From contig NZ_LIXJ01000001.1 of the NCBI RefSeq assembly GCF_001905795.1, positions 372,001 through 436,000 of the forward strand: a DNA stretch of 64,000 nt, written 5' to 3'. Position numbers and translations under genes: made by a program. Shown one piece after another: positions 53,745 through 62,682 of this stretch. The notes beneath the pieces are model-generated. The model had not been told where the DNA came from, did no database searches, and saw nothing but the letters and a program-made list of their open reading frames with translations. Every line of letters starts with the position of its first letter. Position 1 is the first letter of the stretch. The stretch comes from Streptomyces sp. CB01580. GTDB taxonomy: Bacteria; Actinomycetota; Actinomycetes; Streptomycetales; Streptomycetaceae.

Positions 53745-55841
53745 CTACTCCTTGAGGGGGTTCGCTTCGAGGGGGTCGTCCACGGGCGCGGGGGCCGGTG
53801 CCTGGCCCGCGTCCTGGCCCGGGAGGCGCCGGTGCGGGGAGAAGGGCTCCGTCCGCACCCGGACTGGCAGGGACTGCGGCGGGGTCCGGGGCCGGTCCAC
53901 CGGTTCGGGGGCCGGGTCCGTGCCCCCGCCGTCGATGTCGGCCTCGGACTCGCTGCGTGCCTCGGCCAGATCGATACCGCGCCGGAAGGCCGCCATGAGA
54001 CCCGGGTCGTGCAGGGCGTGTTCGTCCTCGGTGCGCGGGGCCGGGGGCTGCCTGAGCTGAGGAGCCAGGTGCTCCTGGGTGCTGCGCCTGGGGAGGCGGG
54101 GCCGGTCCGCGGCGCCGCGCGCGGCCCCGGACCCGTCGTGCTCTCCATCGCGCGCCGGTGGTCCGTCACCTGTGGGCCGGACTCCGGGAGGCGGCCCGGC
54201 CGGGGCGGGACCACCGGAGCGACCGCCGCGCTCGGACGGGCTCAGCGGTTGGCCGGGGACGTACGGCTGCGGCCTGGCGCCCGGCCGTGGGCCCGCGGCG
54301 GGTCCGGCTACCGGGTCGCGCGGCGGGGAGGCGTCCGGGTTCGGTCCGGGGACCGGGGCCGCGCCGCGGTGCGGGGCCGGGGGCGCGATGGCGTGCGGAT
54401 TCGACCCGTGGTTCGGGCCGGAATTCGGGCCGGAATTCGGGCCGGAATTCGGGCCGGAATTCGGGCCGGAATTCGGGTTCGAGCGAGGATTCGGGGCCGG
54501 ATGGGGGTTCGGTCGTTGGTGAACCTCCGTGCCCTGCGGGGCCGTTGGACGATGCACAGGCCCGGAGGGCGACGCCGGTACCGCGTCCCGCCCGGCCGGG
54601 GCGTCCTCGTCCACCCCCAACAGGGTCCGGGGCAGGACGAGTACGGCCTGTGTGCCCCCGTAGATGTTGCTCTGCAGCCGTACCGCGATGCCGTGCCGAC
54701 GGGCGAGGGACGCGACGACGAACAGGCCGATCCGGCCGTCCTGCAGAAGGCGGGCCACACTGACCTGATCGGGGTCGGCGAGCAGGGCGTTCATCCGCCT
54801 CTGCTCGTTGACCGGCATGCCCAGGCCCCGGTCCTCGACCTCCAGCGCCAGCCCGGCGGTCACCTGCTGGGCGCGCAGCAGCACTTGGGTGTGCGGGGCG
54901 GAGAAGACCGTGGCGTTCTCGACCAGTTCGGCCAGCAGGTGGATCACATCGGCCACGGCGTGCCCGCGCAGGGTGCCGGCGATCGGCGGCACCAGCTTGA
55001 CCCTCGGGTACTGCTCGACCTCGGCGATCGCCGAGCGCAGCACCTCGGTCATGGTGACCGGGCTGCTCCACTGCCGCCGCGAGACCGCGCCGCCCAGAAC
55101 CGCGAGGTTCTCCGCGTGCCTGCGAATACGTGTGGCGAGGTGGTCGACATGGAAGAGGCCCTTGAGCAGATCGGGGTCCTCGACCTGGTGCTCCAGTTCG
55201 TCGAGCAACTGGATCTCGCGGTGCACGAGCGACTGAAGCCTGCGGGCGAGGTTCACGAACACCTCGACCTTCTGCTCCTCGCCCGTGCGGTCCGTGAGCC
55301 GGGACACCTCCACGACGGCGGCGACGGCTGCCTCCTGCTGACGGCCGATCTCCTGCGCGAGAAGCTCGAAGGCGTCGCTGCCGGGGCCGGCGGACCGCGC
55401 GGGCCTCCGTGCGGGCAGGGACTCGCCGTTGCGCAGGAGTTCCACCATCCGTTGCAGTTCGGCCTGGCCCTGCGCACTGGCGCGGCGGAGCGCGAGACAG
55501 CGTCCGAAGACGGTGGTGACGACCCGGTTGGCGGCGATGAAGGCGGCCAGCACGGCGGCGAGGGCCATCGCGCCGGCCCCGCCCAGCGCGATCCACAGCG
55601 AGGCGGACGGCCGGACGCCGGACGAGCCGATGGTGCAAATGACCGCCGCGGCCCCGCTCAGCACTGCGACAACGGTCGGCAGCACCGCGGTCCGCAGCAT
55701 CTGGGGCCGTATGCGCGTCTCGGGGGACGGATGGGCGGTGCGTGCCCTCGTGGAGGCCGCGTGGGAGCGGCTACCCGGTCGGCCGTGCCGTCCGCCCTCG
55801 CGGCGTTCCGGTCGCGCCTCGGGTGCGCGAAGTTGAGACAT
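53745..55841 (-). CDS. cvnA: Conservon sensor histidine-kinase-like ATPase (CvnA) with NSGP repeats
   Basis: 698 residues. Two N-terminal membrane helices (LRTAVLPTVVAVLSGAAAVI, WIALGGAGAMALAAVLAAFI), a helical dimerisation part (LLDELEHQVEDPDLLKGLFH), and an HATPase domain (LLAELVENATVFSAPHTQVL, VEDRGLGMPV, LLQDGRIGLFVVASLARRHG). The usual phospho-histidine is replaced by a DLLKGLFHVDH type region, as in other CvnA proteins. The last 280 residues are disordered Pro/Gly/Arg sequence with five NSGP repeats. It leads the operon and probably senses an envelope signal. Confidence 0.9.
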   Translation of the reverse strand: MSQLRAPEARPERREGGRHGRPGSRSHAASTRARTAHPSPETRIRPQMLRTAVLPTVVAVLSGAAAVICTIGSSGVRPSASLWIALGGAGAMALAAVLAAFIAANRVVTTVFGRCLALRRASAQGQAELQRMVELLRNGESLPARRPARSAGPGSDAFELLAQEIGRQQEAAVAAVVEVSRLTDRTGEEQKVEVFVNLARRLQSLVHREIQLLDELEHQVEDPDLLKGLFHVDHLATRIRRHAENLAVLGGAVSRRQWSSPVTMTEVLRSAIAEVEQYPRVKLVPPIAGTLRGHAVADVIHLLAELVENATVFSAPHTQVLLRAQQVTAGLALEVEDRGLGMPVNEQRRMNALLADPDQVSVARLLQDGRIGLFVVASLARRHGIAVRLQSNIYGGTQAVLVLPRTLLGVDEDAPAGRDAVPASPSGPVHRPTAPQGTEVHQRPNPHPAPNPRSNPNSGPNSGPNSGPNSGPNSGPNHGSNPHAIAPPAPHRGAAPVPGPNPDASPPRDPVAGPAAGPRPGARPQPYVPGQPLSPSERGGRSGGPAPAGPPPGVRPTGDGPPARDGEHDGSGAARGAADRPRLPRRSTQEHLAPQLRQPPAPRTEDEHALHDPGLMAAFRRGIDLAEARSESEADIDGGGTDPAPEPVDRPRTPPQSLPVRVRTEPFSPHRRLPGQDAGQAPAPAPVDDPLEANPLKE
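54412..54477. repeat. 12-base tandem repeat inside cvnA
   Basis: About 5.5 perfect copies of TTCGGGCCGGAA (period 12), containing an EcoRI-type GAATTC in each unit. On the minus coding strand each unit encodes Asn-Ser-Gly-Pro. Because the unit is a multiple of three, copy changes keep the frame and vary the length of the disordered CvnA tail. Confidence 0.9.
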
Positions 55842-56251
55842 CAGTGTCCTCGGTACGTGGGGCACCAGGAATCGGCGTCCATGCGTGGCCCTCTACGGTG
55901 CTCGGTCGGGCTCGGTCCGGCGGTCGGGCGGACCCGCAAATGGAAGCCCACCGTTGCTCACCGGACACACACGGTAGTTGCCCGTCACGTATGCGCGACG
56001 GGCAGTTGTCGAACTTCCCCACCATCCGTCCCACTCTGGTATGGCATCTCGCACACAAGACCGAATTACCCCATGGGGAACCTCCGGTCGGCGTACACTC
56101 GAACGGCCTAACGGGCCGCCGTGCCGTACGCGCCGCCCGGCGCATGGAACAGCTCGGCCCGTCCGGTCGTACCGGACGGGCCATCTGTTGTATCGCCGCC
56201 GCCCTCCGGGCCGCCCGCGCGCTCGACGCGAGTGGGACACCCCGGGTGCCG
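55842..56251. other. 410-base intergenic region upstream of the conservon
   Basis: Holds the promoter region of the conservon operon and the downstream end of the MBL gene. A GCCCGTC/GACGGGC inverted repeat (55979-56002, 10-base loop) could be an operator or weak terminator. No coding frame is convincing. Confidence 0.5.
56156..56182 (-). terminator. Terminator of the MBL hydrolase gene
   Basis: Perfect 12-base stem GGCCCGTCCGGT/ACCGGACGGGCC with a CGT loop, 70 bases beyond the stop at 56252. Strong rho-independent-like hairpin; it also insulates the conservon promoter region. Confidence 0.75.
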
Positions 56252-57544
56252 TCACGGTGTCGGGGCCACCTCGGAGTGGCCGCTCCCGTCCTCCGTCCCC
56301 GCGTCCGCCGTTCCCGGGCCTGTCGTTCCCGCTCCCGCCGTTCCCGCTCCCGCCGGGGACATGACTCCCGTCGGGGCCTGCGCGAGTTCCGTGATCCGCG
56401 CGGCGTCGGCGGGCCGGTGCTCCACCGGCTGCGGGGCCACCGGACGCCACCACGGCTCGGTGGGGAGGCTCAGTGACGTGGGTTCGAACGGTTCGCCCGG
56501 CCGTGGCAGGGCGACCGCGGCGCCCGCGTCCTCCGCGGCGGCGAGGGTTCCCTCCCCCGGCTCGGCCCACGGATGCGGGGCCAGGTTGAAGGTGGCCCAG
56601 TGGATCGGCAGCATCGTGCCGAGCGGCTCGCCCCCCTGGAGGTCCAGATGCGCCCGCACCCCCTCGGCCGGGGTCATGTGTATGTCGGCCCAGTACTCGC
56701 AATAGGCACCGATCTGGACCATCGTCGCGTCGAACGGACCGTGTTCGACGCCGATGTCCTTGAAGCCGGGGAAATAGCCGGTGTCGCCGCTGTGGTAGAT
56801 CCGGTGCTCGGGCCCGGCGACGGACCAGGACGCCCAGAGCGTGTGCTGCTGGTTGCGCAGGCCGCGTCCGCAGAAGTGGCGGGCCGGAGTGGCGGTGAGG
56901 GCGATTCCGGCGACGCTCGTGGTCTCGTTCCAGTCGAGCTCGCGCATCCGGTCGTCGGGCACGCCCCACCGCTCCAGATGGGCACCGACTCCGAGCGGGA
57001 CCACGAACACCGTGCCCGTGCCCGCGAGGGCCCGGATCGTCGGGAGGTCGAGGTGGTCGTAGTGGTCGTGCGAGATCACCACCACGTCCACCGGGCCGAG
57101 AGCGGCGAGCGGAAGCGGCACCGGGTGCAGCCGCTTGGGGCCGACGAAGGCGAAGGGCGAGCAGCGCTCACCCCACACCGGGTCGAACAGCACGCGTCTG
57201 CCGTCGATCTCCGCGAGCACGCTGGAATGGCCCATCCAGGTGAGCCGCAGTCCGGTGGCGGGCGGCTCGGCCAGGTCCGCGTAGGTCGTGGCGTGGACGG
57301 GGACGGTGCCGGCCGGAGCCCTGCGTATCCGTCCCTCCTTGCGGAAGTAGACCTTCGCGAATTCCAGCGCGGATCCGGACGGTCCGGTCCGCGCACCCAC
57401 GGGGTTGCGGAAGGAGCCGTCGACGAAGTGGGGCGAGCGGCGGATCCGCTCCATGCGTGCGCCCTCCGGCTCGGCGCCGAATGCGGCGGGACGCAGCGAG
57501 CGCATCCGGGAACGGAGCGGAGGCAAGGGGTCGGCGCCGGTCAC
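56252..57544 (-). CDS. MBL-fold hydrolase (NAPE-PLD/UlaG-like)
   Basis: About 430 residues. Metal-binding motif SHDHYDHLD with later TPARHFCGRG, HSGDTGYFPGF and LPIHWATFN histidines gives a two-metal site. The order and length match bacterial NAPE-PLD-like proteins that act on lipid phosphodiesters or lactones. GTG 57544 is chosen (GGAG 5 bases upstream). The last 40 residues are Ala/Gly/Thr repeats. Cytosolic. Confidence 0.85.
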   Translation of the reverse strand: MTGADPLPPLRSRMRSLRPAAFGAEPEGARMERIRRSPHFVDGSFRNPVGARTGPSGSALEFAKVYFRKEGRIRRAPAGTVPVHATTYADLAEPPATGLRLTWMGHSSVLAEIDGRRVLFDPVWGERCSPFAFVGPKRLHPVPLPLAALGPVDVVVISHDHYDHLDLPTIRALAGTGTVFVVPLGVGAHLERWGVPDDRMRELDWNETTSVAGIALTATPARHFCGRGLRNQQHTLWASWSVAGPEHRIYHSGDTGYFPGFKDIGVEHGPFDATMVQIGAYCEYWADIHMTPAEGVRAHLDLQGGEPLGTMLPIHWATFNLAPHPWAEPGEGTLAAAEDAGAAVALPRPGEPFEPTSLSLPTEPWWRPVAPQPVEHRPADAARITELAQAPTGVMSPAGAGTAGAGTTGPGTADAGTEDGSGHSEVAPTP

Positions 57545-57672
57545 ATCATCTCCTGGGGGAGTCGGTGTCGTCTCAATTATGGGCGGGGCGCACACCCGCG
57601 CGAGCGCGGAACATTCGGACGGACCGCGCGAGAGCGGGTCACCCGAAGGGCTGACCGACGGCCCCGGAGCCG

Positions 57673-58068
57673 TCACCCATACGGCTGCCCGTAGGCGTGC
57701 TCGGCACGCAGCCGCAGCACGAGGCGCCGGTCCCGAGTCCGGCGCATCGGCAGCCACTCGAAGTACGCCCGCTGGGCCGCGGCGCCCCGGTCGGACCAGG
57801 GGCCTTCTGTGGCGGGATCGTGGTCGTCCGCTCCGCCGGACCATGTACTGCCGCACACTTCGTGGTCGTCCCAGGTGGGGATGAACGGCGTCGCCGCGTG
57901 GAGGGTCTGCACATCCGGGTCGGTGCGAGCCCGTCCGTGCCGGGCGCGGCAGTCGGCGAGCGAGACGCATTCATGCGTCGAGGCCTGCGCACGCACGTCG
58001 GCGTCCACCTCGCCGAGCAGAGCGAGCAGCGCTTCGTGTCGCGTGTTTCCTGCGTCGATTCCCGTCAT
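57673..58068 (-). pseudogene. PhoD-like alkaline phosphatase fragment
   Basis: Open from 58068 with no ribosome site. HECVSLADCRARHGRARTDP, LHAATPFIPTWDDHEV (metal-binding Asp-Asp-His), and DRGAAAQRAYFEWLPMR are middle motifs of PhoD phosphatases, which are normally about 520 residues and secreted. Only about 130 codons of the middle survive, without signal peptide or C-terminal half. Confidence 0.7.
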
Positions 58069-58185
58069 GCAGAGTCCGACGACCGTCGCCACCACAGGAT
58101 TCCGCACCGTCGCGCACGCGTGTGACAACCGGGCGACCGTGCCCCCCGGTCCGCCCGGGGGTCGTGCATTCGTTAGGGTGACGCC

Positions 58186-58797
58186 GTGGCAAGAGTGCGA
58201 CTGGGCGTGGCGGAACGACGCGAGGAACTCCTGCGCGCCACCGTCGAGCAGATCGAGGTAAGAGGTGTCGCGGCGGTCCGGATCGCCGATGTGGCCTCCG
58301 TGCTCGGGGTGAGCAACGCGCTCGTGCTCTACCACTTCTCGACCAAGGAGAAGCTCGTCGCGGCCGCCTTCGCCCATGCCGCTGAAGCCGATCTCGCCCA
58401 TCTGCGCAAACTGCTGAGCCGCCGCACCAGTGCGGTACGGCGGCTGCGCGCGGCCGTGCGCTGGTACGCGCCGACGGGCCGCGCCAAGGTATGGCGGCTG
58501 TGGATCGAGGCGTGGGCCGCCTCCCTGCGCGACCCGGCCCTGCGCAACGTGGCCGGTGACCTCGACCAGCAGTGGAAGGCGGAATTGGCCGAGGTCATCG
58601 AGGAAGGCGCCGCCGCCGGTGAGTTCCACTGCGACGACCCGATGTCCGTGGCGTGGCGGCTCACCGCGCTGCTGGACGGCCTGACGGTGCAGATGACGTC
58701 GTACGCGGCACCGCTCTCCCAGGCCACCATGATGGCCTGGACCGACGAGGCCCTCGCCCGCGAACTCGGCATCGACCACGCGGCGCTGACGGCCTGA
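58186..58797 (+). CDS. TetR-family regulator
   Basis: 203 residues. Helix-turn-helix RIADVASVLGVSNALVLYHF (residues 30-50) with STKEKLVAAAF after it, as in TetR/AcrR proteins; the C-terminal ligand domain has the BetI-type pattern (AWAASLRDPALRN, LTALLDGLTVQMTSYAAPLS). GTG start. It is divergent from the PhoD remnant and 220 bases from the DUF6745 gene, whose end faces it. Confidence 0.85.
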   Translation: MARVRLGVAERREELLRATVEQIEVRGVAAVRIADVASVLGVSNALVLYHFSTKEKLVAAAFAHAAEADLAHLRKLLSRRTSAVRRLRAAVRWYAPTGRAKVWRLWIEAWAASLRDPALRNVAGDLDQQWKAELAEVIEEGAAAGEFHCDDPMSVAWRLTALLDGLTVQMTSYAAPLSQATMMAWTDEALARELGIDHAALTA

Positions 58798-59017
58798 CCG
58801 CGCACCGGACCAGGGCCCGTCCATCGTCGCCCGTCACCATCCAGTGTCGCCCGTCGCCGTCCGCCGATGTCCACTCCACCGTCCGGCGGGACGCCGCGAC
58901 CGCCTGCCGGAAAAATCCCCGACACCGTCTGCCGACCGGGAAATCCGGCGCATGGATGCTCCGGCCGTCCCCGGGACGGCACCGAACGGGTCGGCGCCGT
59001 CGGCCCTGCCACGGGGA

Positions 59018-60019
59018 TCAGGTCTGACGCACGGGCGCGTACACGTCCGCCGAGAGCCCGAAGGTCCAGGCCACCCCGTCCTTCGCGGTCCGCATGCCGG
59101 GCGGCACCCGGAGCCAGTACGTGCGGTGCGTACCGTCCGGCTCCGGCGTGGAGTTGACCACCTCGACCATCACCACGTCCTCGTCGCCGTCCAGTGCGAT
59201 CCGCCAGAGCACCCCCGTCTCGTCGCGGTGGACGGGCTCGGCGCCCGACTCGGTGAGGTAGCGGTCGTAGCCGTAGAACTCCAGCATCACACGCCGCAGT
59301 TCCGCGTTCTCCTCCTCGCGTATCCGCCGGGGCGTCAGGGTGTTCAGCTCCGCGAGGAACTCCGCCGGCACGGGCATGCCCCGCCAGGCGTGGAGCGCGA
59401 AGCCGTCCCGGTAGGCGAGCGCCGGGCCGTCCCCGCGGTCGAGGCGGCCAGCCTCGTCCCTGTGAAGCGCCTCCGGGCGCTCGCTGATCACCACCACGCG
59501 CTCGTAGGGCCACCACCAGCCCGCGTTCCTGGCGACCTCGGCCAGGCCGTCCAGCCGGTCGCCACGGCCGTCGAACGCGGCGAGCCAGGCCGCGTCGTGC
59601 TGGCCCAGCACCGCGTCGAGCAGCACCAGGCGAACAGCGGCCCCCTCCTCGGCGGTCCGGGCGAGGTCCGCGACGATTCCGCCCCTGATCCGCTCGGCGA
59701 GCGCCGCCGTCGTCTCCCAGAGCTGCGCCCCCGTGGCCGACCACAGGGCGGACCAGCCCGCCGGGCCGAGTTCGTCGTACATCCGGCGCCGTTCCTGGGC
59801 CCAGGGCCGGGTCCGTACCTCGTCGCGCACCGAGCGCCCGGTGTCGACGATCTTCTCGACCGCCTCCACGGCGGCTCTGGGCGAGTCGACCCAGACGATC
59901 CGCTCCGGCTCCGCGAGCCCCGCGCGGCGGTAGGCGAGCCGCACCCCGTCCTCGGCCGCGGCCCGGTCCGCCGCGCCCGTCGCCGCCGCCACGGCCCGCC
60001 AGGAGTCCACGTACTGCAT
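59018..60019 (-). CDS. DUF6745 domain protein
   Basis: 333 residues, cytosolic. The C-terminal half (YRDGFALHAWRGMPVPAEFL, LNTLTPRRIREEENAELRRV and MLEFYGYDRYLTESGA) is the DUF6745 signature, often found with leucine-rich or 'STM4015' genes in Streptomyces; function unknown. ATG 60019 follows GGGGAAGACGG. It faces a small conserved gene 200 bases upstream and the STM4015 genes beyond. Confidence 0.8.
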   Translation of the reverse strand: MQYVDSWRAVAAATGAADRAAAEDGVRLAYRRAGLAEPERIVWVDSPRAAVEAVEKIVDTGRSVRDEVRTRPWAQERRRMYDELGPAGWSALWSATGAQLWETTAALAERIRGGIVADLARTAEEGAAVRLVLLDAVLGQHDAAWLAAFDGRGDRLDGLAEVARNAGWWWPYERVVVISERPEALHRDEAGRLDRGDGPALAYRDGFALHAWRGMPVPAEFLAELNTLTPRRIREEENAELRRVMLEFYGYDRYLTESGAEPVHRDETGVLWRIALDGDEDVVMVEVVNSTPEPDGTHRTYWLRVPPGMRTAKDGVAWTFGLSADVYAPVRQT

Positions 60020-60056
60020 CCGTCTTCCCCGTCCCCTAAATGTGCGTTCGATGTCA

Positions 60057-60092
60057 GGTGTTCGGTGTTCGGTGTTGATTGTTCGGTGCCGG
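60057..60092. repeat. Short GTTCGGT repeats upstream of the DUF6745 gene
   Basis: GTGTTCGGTGTTCGGTGTT and then TTGTTCGGTG: three to four near-copies of a 7-base unit, unusually A/T rich for this DNA. It lies 40-75 bases before the DUF6745 start, in the promoter region, and may be a regulator site or simple slippage. Confidence 0.5.
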
Positions 60093-60221
60093 GTGATTCC
60101 GCACGCCATGTCGTACGCGTCGCGTCCCCGGCCCGGCGTGCCCCGCATGCCGCGGTGATCCGGCGCCGGATCGGATCACCGCTCACCGGTGTCTCTTCCG
60201 GCCGCCGCCCGGTCGGCCGGG

Positions 60222-60548
60222 TCAGTCCGCGACGATGCGGACCGCGCCCGGCGCGTACTCCCGCTGACGCACCACGCGGTACCAGCCCTTGGGCAGCGGT
60301 ATCGCCGCGTGTTCCTCGTGCACCACCCGGCCGCCCTCGGGAAGGTGCAGCAGCATCGGCCCGAACGCTCCGGCCTCGCGCATCAGCCGGCCCGGTCCCT
60401 GGACCGCGTGGGCGTGCCCGGTCACCTCGCCCAGTGCGAGGACCATCCGGCCCCGGCCGTCCCTCGGCTCGCCCGGAGCCTCCACGAGATGCGCGGGCAC
60501 CGCCGACTCCGCCAACGACATGATCAGTACATCGCCCTGTCGGTACAC
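60222..60548 (-). CDS. Small conserved protein linked to DUF6745 genes
   Basis: 108 residues, starting MYRQGDVLIMSLAESAVPAH. The pattern QGDVLI with a middle ALGEVTGHAHAV and a final HLPEGGRVVHEEHAAIPLPK looks like a compact beta-barrel protein. No membrane or signal segment. It is upstream of, and on the same strand as, the DUF6745 gene, so the two may form one unit. Function unknown. Confidence 0.75.
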   Translation of the reverse strand: MYRQGDVLIMSLAESAVPAHLVEAPGEPRDGRGRMVLALGEVTGHAHAVQGPGRLMREAGAFGPMLLHLPEGGRVVHEEHAAIPLPKGWYRVVRQREYAPGAVRIVAD

Positions 60549-60747
60549 AGACCTCTCCCCTCGACGGCCGCACCTGCTGTGCCGGCCACGAGGAAAAAGC
60601 TAAGGGCAGGGTCTGACAACGCGTCCTCGGGCGGCCTGCCGGGCATCACCGGACACGTGCCGGACGGTCCCCGGTCACGGCGTTGTCAGTGGGGCTTGAT
60701 AAACCTTGCGGACATCAGCCGTTCCCCAGTACCAGGAGCTCAGGGCC

Positions 60748-61704
60748 ATGTCCGGTGTGGACCACCTGCACGAGTTGCTCGGCCTGCCCGCCGTCGACTT
60801 CCAGCACGCGACGGGCGAAGCACCCGCCCAGGCAGCCGACGCGGCGGCCTGGCGCATCTCGGTCGACCCCTACGACGACGAGTGCGAGAAGACCTGGGAG
60901 GAGGCGTTCCGGACATTTCTCGACACCGTCGACCCGGCAGGGGTCCGAGCACTGATCATCGGCCAGTGGGGCGAGTCCTACGAGGAGACCTCCTCGTACC
61001 CGATCGGTCTGGTGATCGCCGCGGCCGACCGGCTGACCTCGCTCCAGGCCGTCTTCGTGGGCGACATGACCATGGAGGAGAACGAGATCTCCTGGATCGA
61101 GCAGTCCGACGTCACGGCCCTGCTCGACGCCTTCCCCGATCTGCTGGAGCTCGGGGTGCGCGGCGGCACGGAACTGGAGTTCTCCCCCTGCAAGCACGAG
61201 CGGCTGCGCGCGTTGACCATCGAGACCGGGGGCCTGCCGGTCGGTGCGCTCCGAGGCATCCTGGACAGTGAACTGCCCGCGCTGGAGCGGCTCGACCTCT
61301 GGCTCGGAGTCTCCGCGTACGGCGGCGACGTCGACGTGGCGGACCTCGCCCCGCTGCTCTCCGGTTCCCGCTTCCCGAGGCTCACGCACCTCGGCCTGCG
61401 CAACAGCGAGGTGCAGAACGAGATCGCGACCGCCGTCGCGGCCGCCCCGGTCGTCGCCCAGCTCCGGGTCTTCGACCTGTCGAACGGCACGCTGGGCGAC
61501 GAGGGCGCGGCTGCGCTCCTGGACGGCCAGCCGCTCACCCATCTCGAATGCCTCGATCTGCACCACCACTTCATGACCGAGCCGATGGAGCGCCGGATCG
61601 TCCAGTCGCTGAAGCCCCACGGCGTACGGGTCGACGTGTCGGAGCGCGAGAAGCCGTGGGGCGACCGCGGGGTCGAGGGCCGCTACACCGCGGTGTCGGA
61701 GTGA
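60748..61704 (+). CDS. STM4015-family leucine-rich protein (first copy)
   Basis: 318 residues. Leucine-rich pattern in the second half: ALERLDLWLGVSAYGGDVDV, RLTHLGLRNSEVQNEIATAV and LRVFDLSNGTLGDEGAAAL, ending with HLECLDLHHHFM. This is the STM4015 family, named after a Salmonella operon of unknown function. ATG 60748 follows AGGAG; upstream in-frame ATG 60706 lacks a ribosome site. It probably provides a binding surface for a partner or substrate. Confidence 0.88.
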   Translation: MSGVDHLHELLGLPAVDFQHATGEAPAQAADAAAWRISVDPYDDECEKTWEEAFRTFLDTVDPAGVRALIIGQWGESYEETSSYPIGLVIAAADRLTSLQAVFVGDMTMEENEISWIEQSDVTALLDAFPDLLELGVRGGTELEFSPCKHERLRALTIETGGLPVGALRGILDSELPALERLDLWLGVSAYGGDVDVADLAPLLSGSRFPRLTHLGLRNSEVQNEIATAVAAAPVVAQLRVFDLSNGTLGDEGAAALLDGQPLTHLECLDLHHHFMTEPMERRIVQSLKPHGVRVDVSEREKPWGDRGVEGRYTAVSE

Positions 61705-61710
61705 CGCGCG

Positions 61711-62682
61711 ATGACGGACATCGAACACCCCGGGACGTTCCACGGGCTTCCGGTTCTCACGCTGCCCGCGCCCGGCGCGCAGAGCACTGATCCTCTTCCC
61801 GCGGCCGACTCCGTCGCATGGCGGCTGGAGAGCGCCTGGCAGGGCGATCTGACGTTCGCCGGGCTGTGGCGGCATTTCGTCGACACGGTCGACACGACGA
61901 AGGTCCGGGCCCTGCTGATCGGTCCGTGGTGGCAGGAGGACTACGTGTCCTTCACTCCCGTCGTCGAGTTGCTGGCCGGGGACGCGGATCGCTTCCCAGC
62001 CCTGAAGGCGCTCTTCCTCGCCGACGTCGTCGGTGAGGAGTGCGAGCTGTCCTGGCTGGAGATGGCCGACATCACCCCGGTCGTCGAGGCGTTCGGCGCG
62101 CTGGAGGAGCTGACGGTCCGCGGGTGCGGCAGCACCTTCGGCGACGGGTCGACGCTCGCGCTGCGCCCGGTGCGGCACACCTCGCTCAGGAAGCTGCGGT
62201 TCGAGTCGGGCGGACTGCCGACCGAGGTCGTGCGCGCGGTCGGCGCATCCGAGCTGCCCGCGCTGGAACATCTGGAACTCTGGCTCGGCGTGTCCGAGTA
62301 CGGCGGGGACGCGGGCGTCGAGGACCTGGCGCCCCTGCTGTCCGGGGCGTCGTTCCCGGCCCTGCGCCATCTCGGACTGCAGAACAGCGAGATCCAGGAC
62401 GAGATCGCGGCCGCGGTGGCCTCCGCCCCGGTGGTCGCGCAGCTGGAATCGCTGTCCCTCGCGATGGGGACCCTGGGCGACGAGGGAGTCGAGGCGCTGC
62501 TCTCGGGCCAGCCGCTCACCCATCTGACCTCGCTGGATCTGCACCACCACTACGCCTGCGCGACGCTGATGGACCGTCTCGGGAAGCTGCTCGGTCCCGA
62601 CCGGGTGATCCGCGACGTGGACGAGGTCGCGTACTGGGATCCGGACGAGGACGAGTTCCGCTATGTCGCCGTCAGCGAATAG
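61711..62682 (+). CDS. STM4015-family leucine-rich protein (second copy)
   Basis: 323 residues, clearly a paralogue of the preceding gene: same order of ALEHLELWLGVSEYGGDAGV, ALRHLGLQNSEIQDEIAAAV and LTSLDLHHHYACA, with a shared WxEDYV/SF core early on. The two genes are 6 bases apart. The N-terminus (TDIEHPGTFHGLPV) is that typical of the family. Its last 20 bases overlap the STM4014 gene. Tandem duplication suggests a heterodimer or two specificities. Confidence 0.88.
   Translation: MTDIEHPGTFHGLPVLTLPAPGAQSTDPLPAADSVAWRLESAWQGDLTFAGLWRHFVDTVDTTKVRALLIGPWWQEDYVSFTPVVELLAGDADRFPALKALFLADVVGEECELSWLEMADITPVVEAFGALEELTVRGCGSTFGDGSTLALRPVRHTSLRKLRFESGGLPTEVVRAVGASELPALEHLELWLGVSEYGGDAGVEDLAPLLSGASFPALRHLGLQNSEIQDEIAAAVASAPVVAQLESLSLAMGTLGDEGVEALLSGQPLTHLTSLDLHHHYACATLMDRLGKLLGPDRVIRDVDEVAYWDPDEDEFRYVAVSE

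Noticed and set aside
54412..54477. Short tandem array considered as CRISPR
   Set aside because: Contiguous 12-base units without spacers; it codes for NSGP repeats within cvnA.
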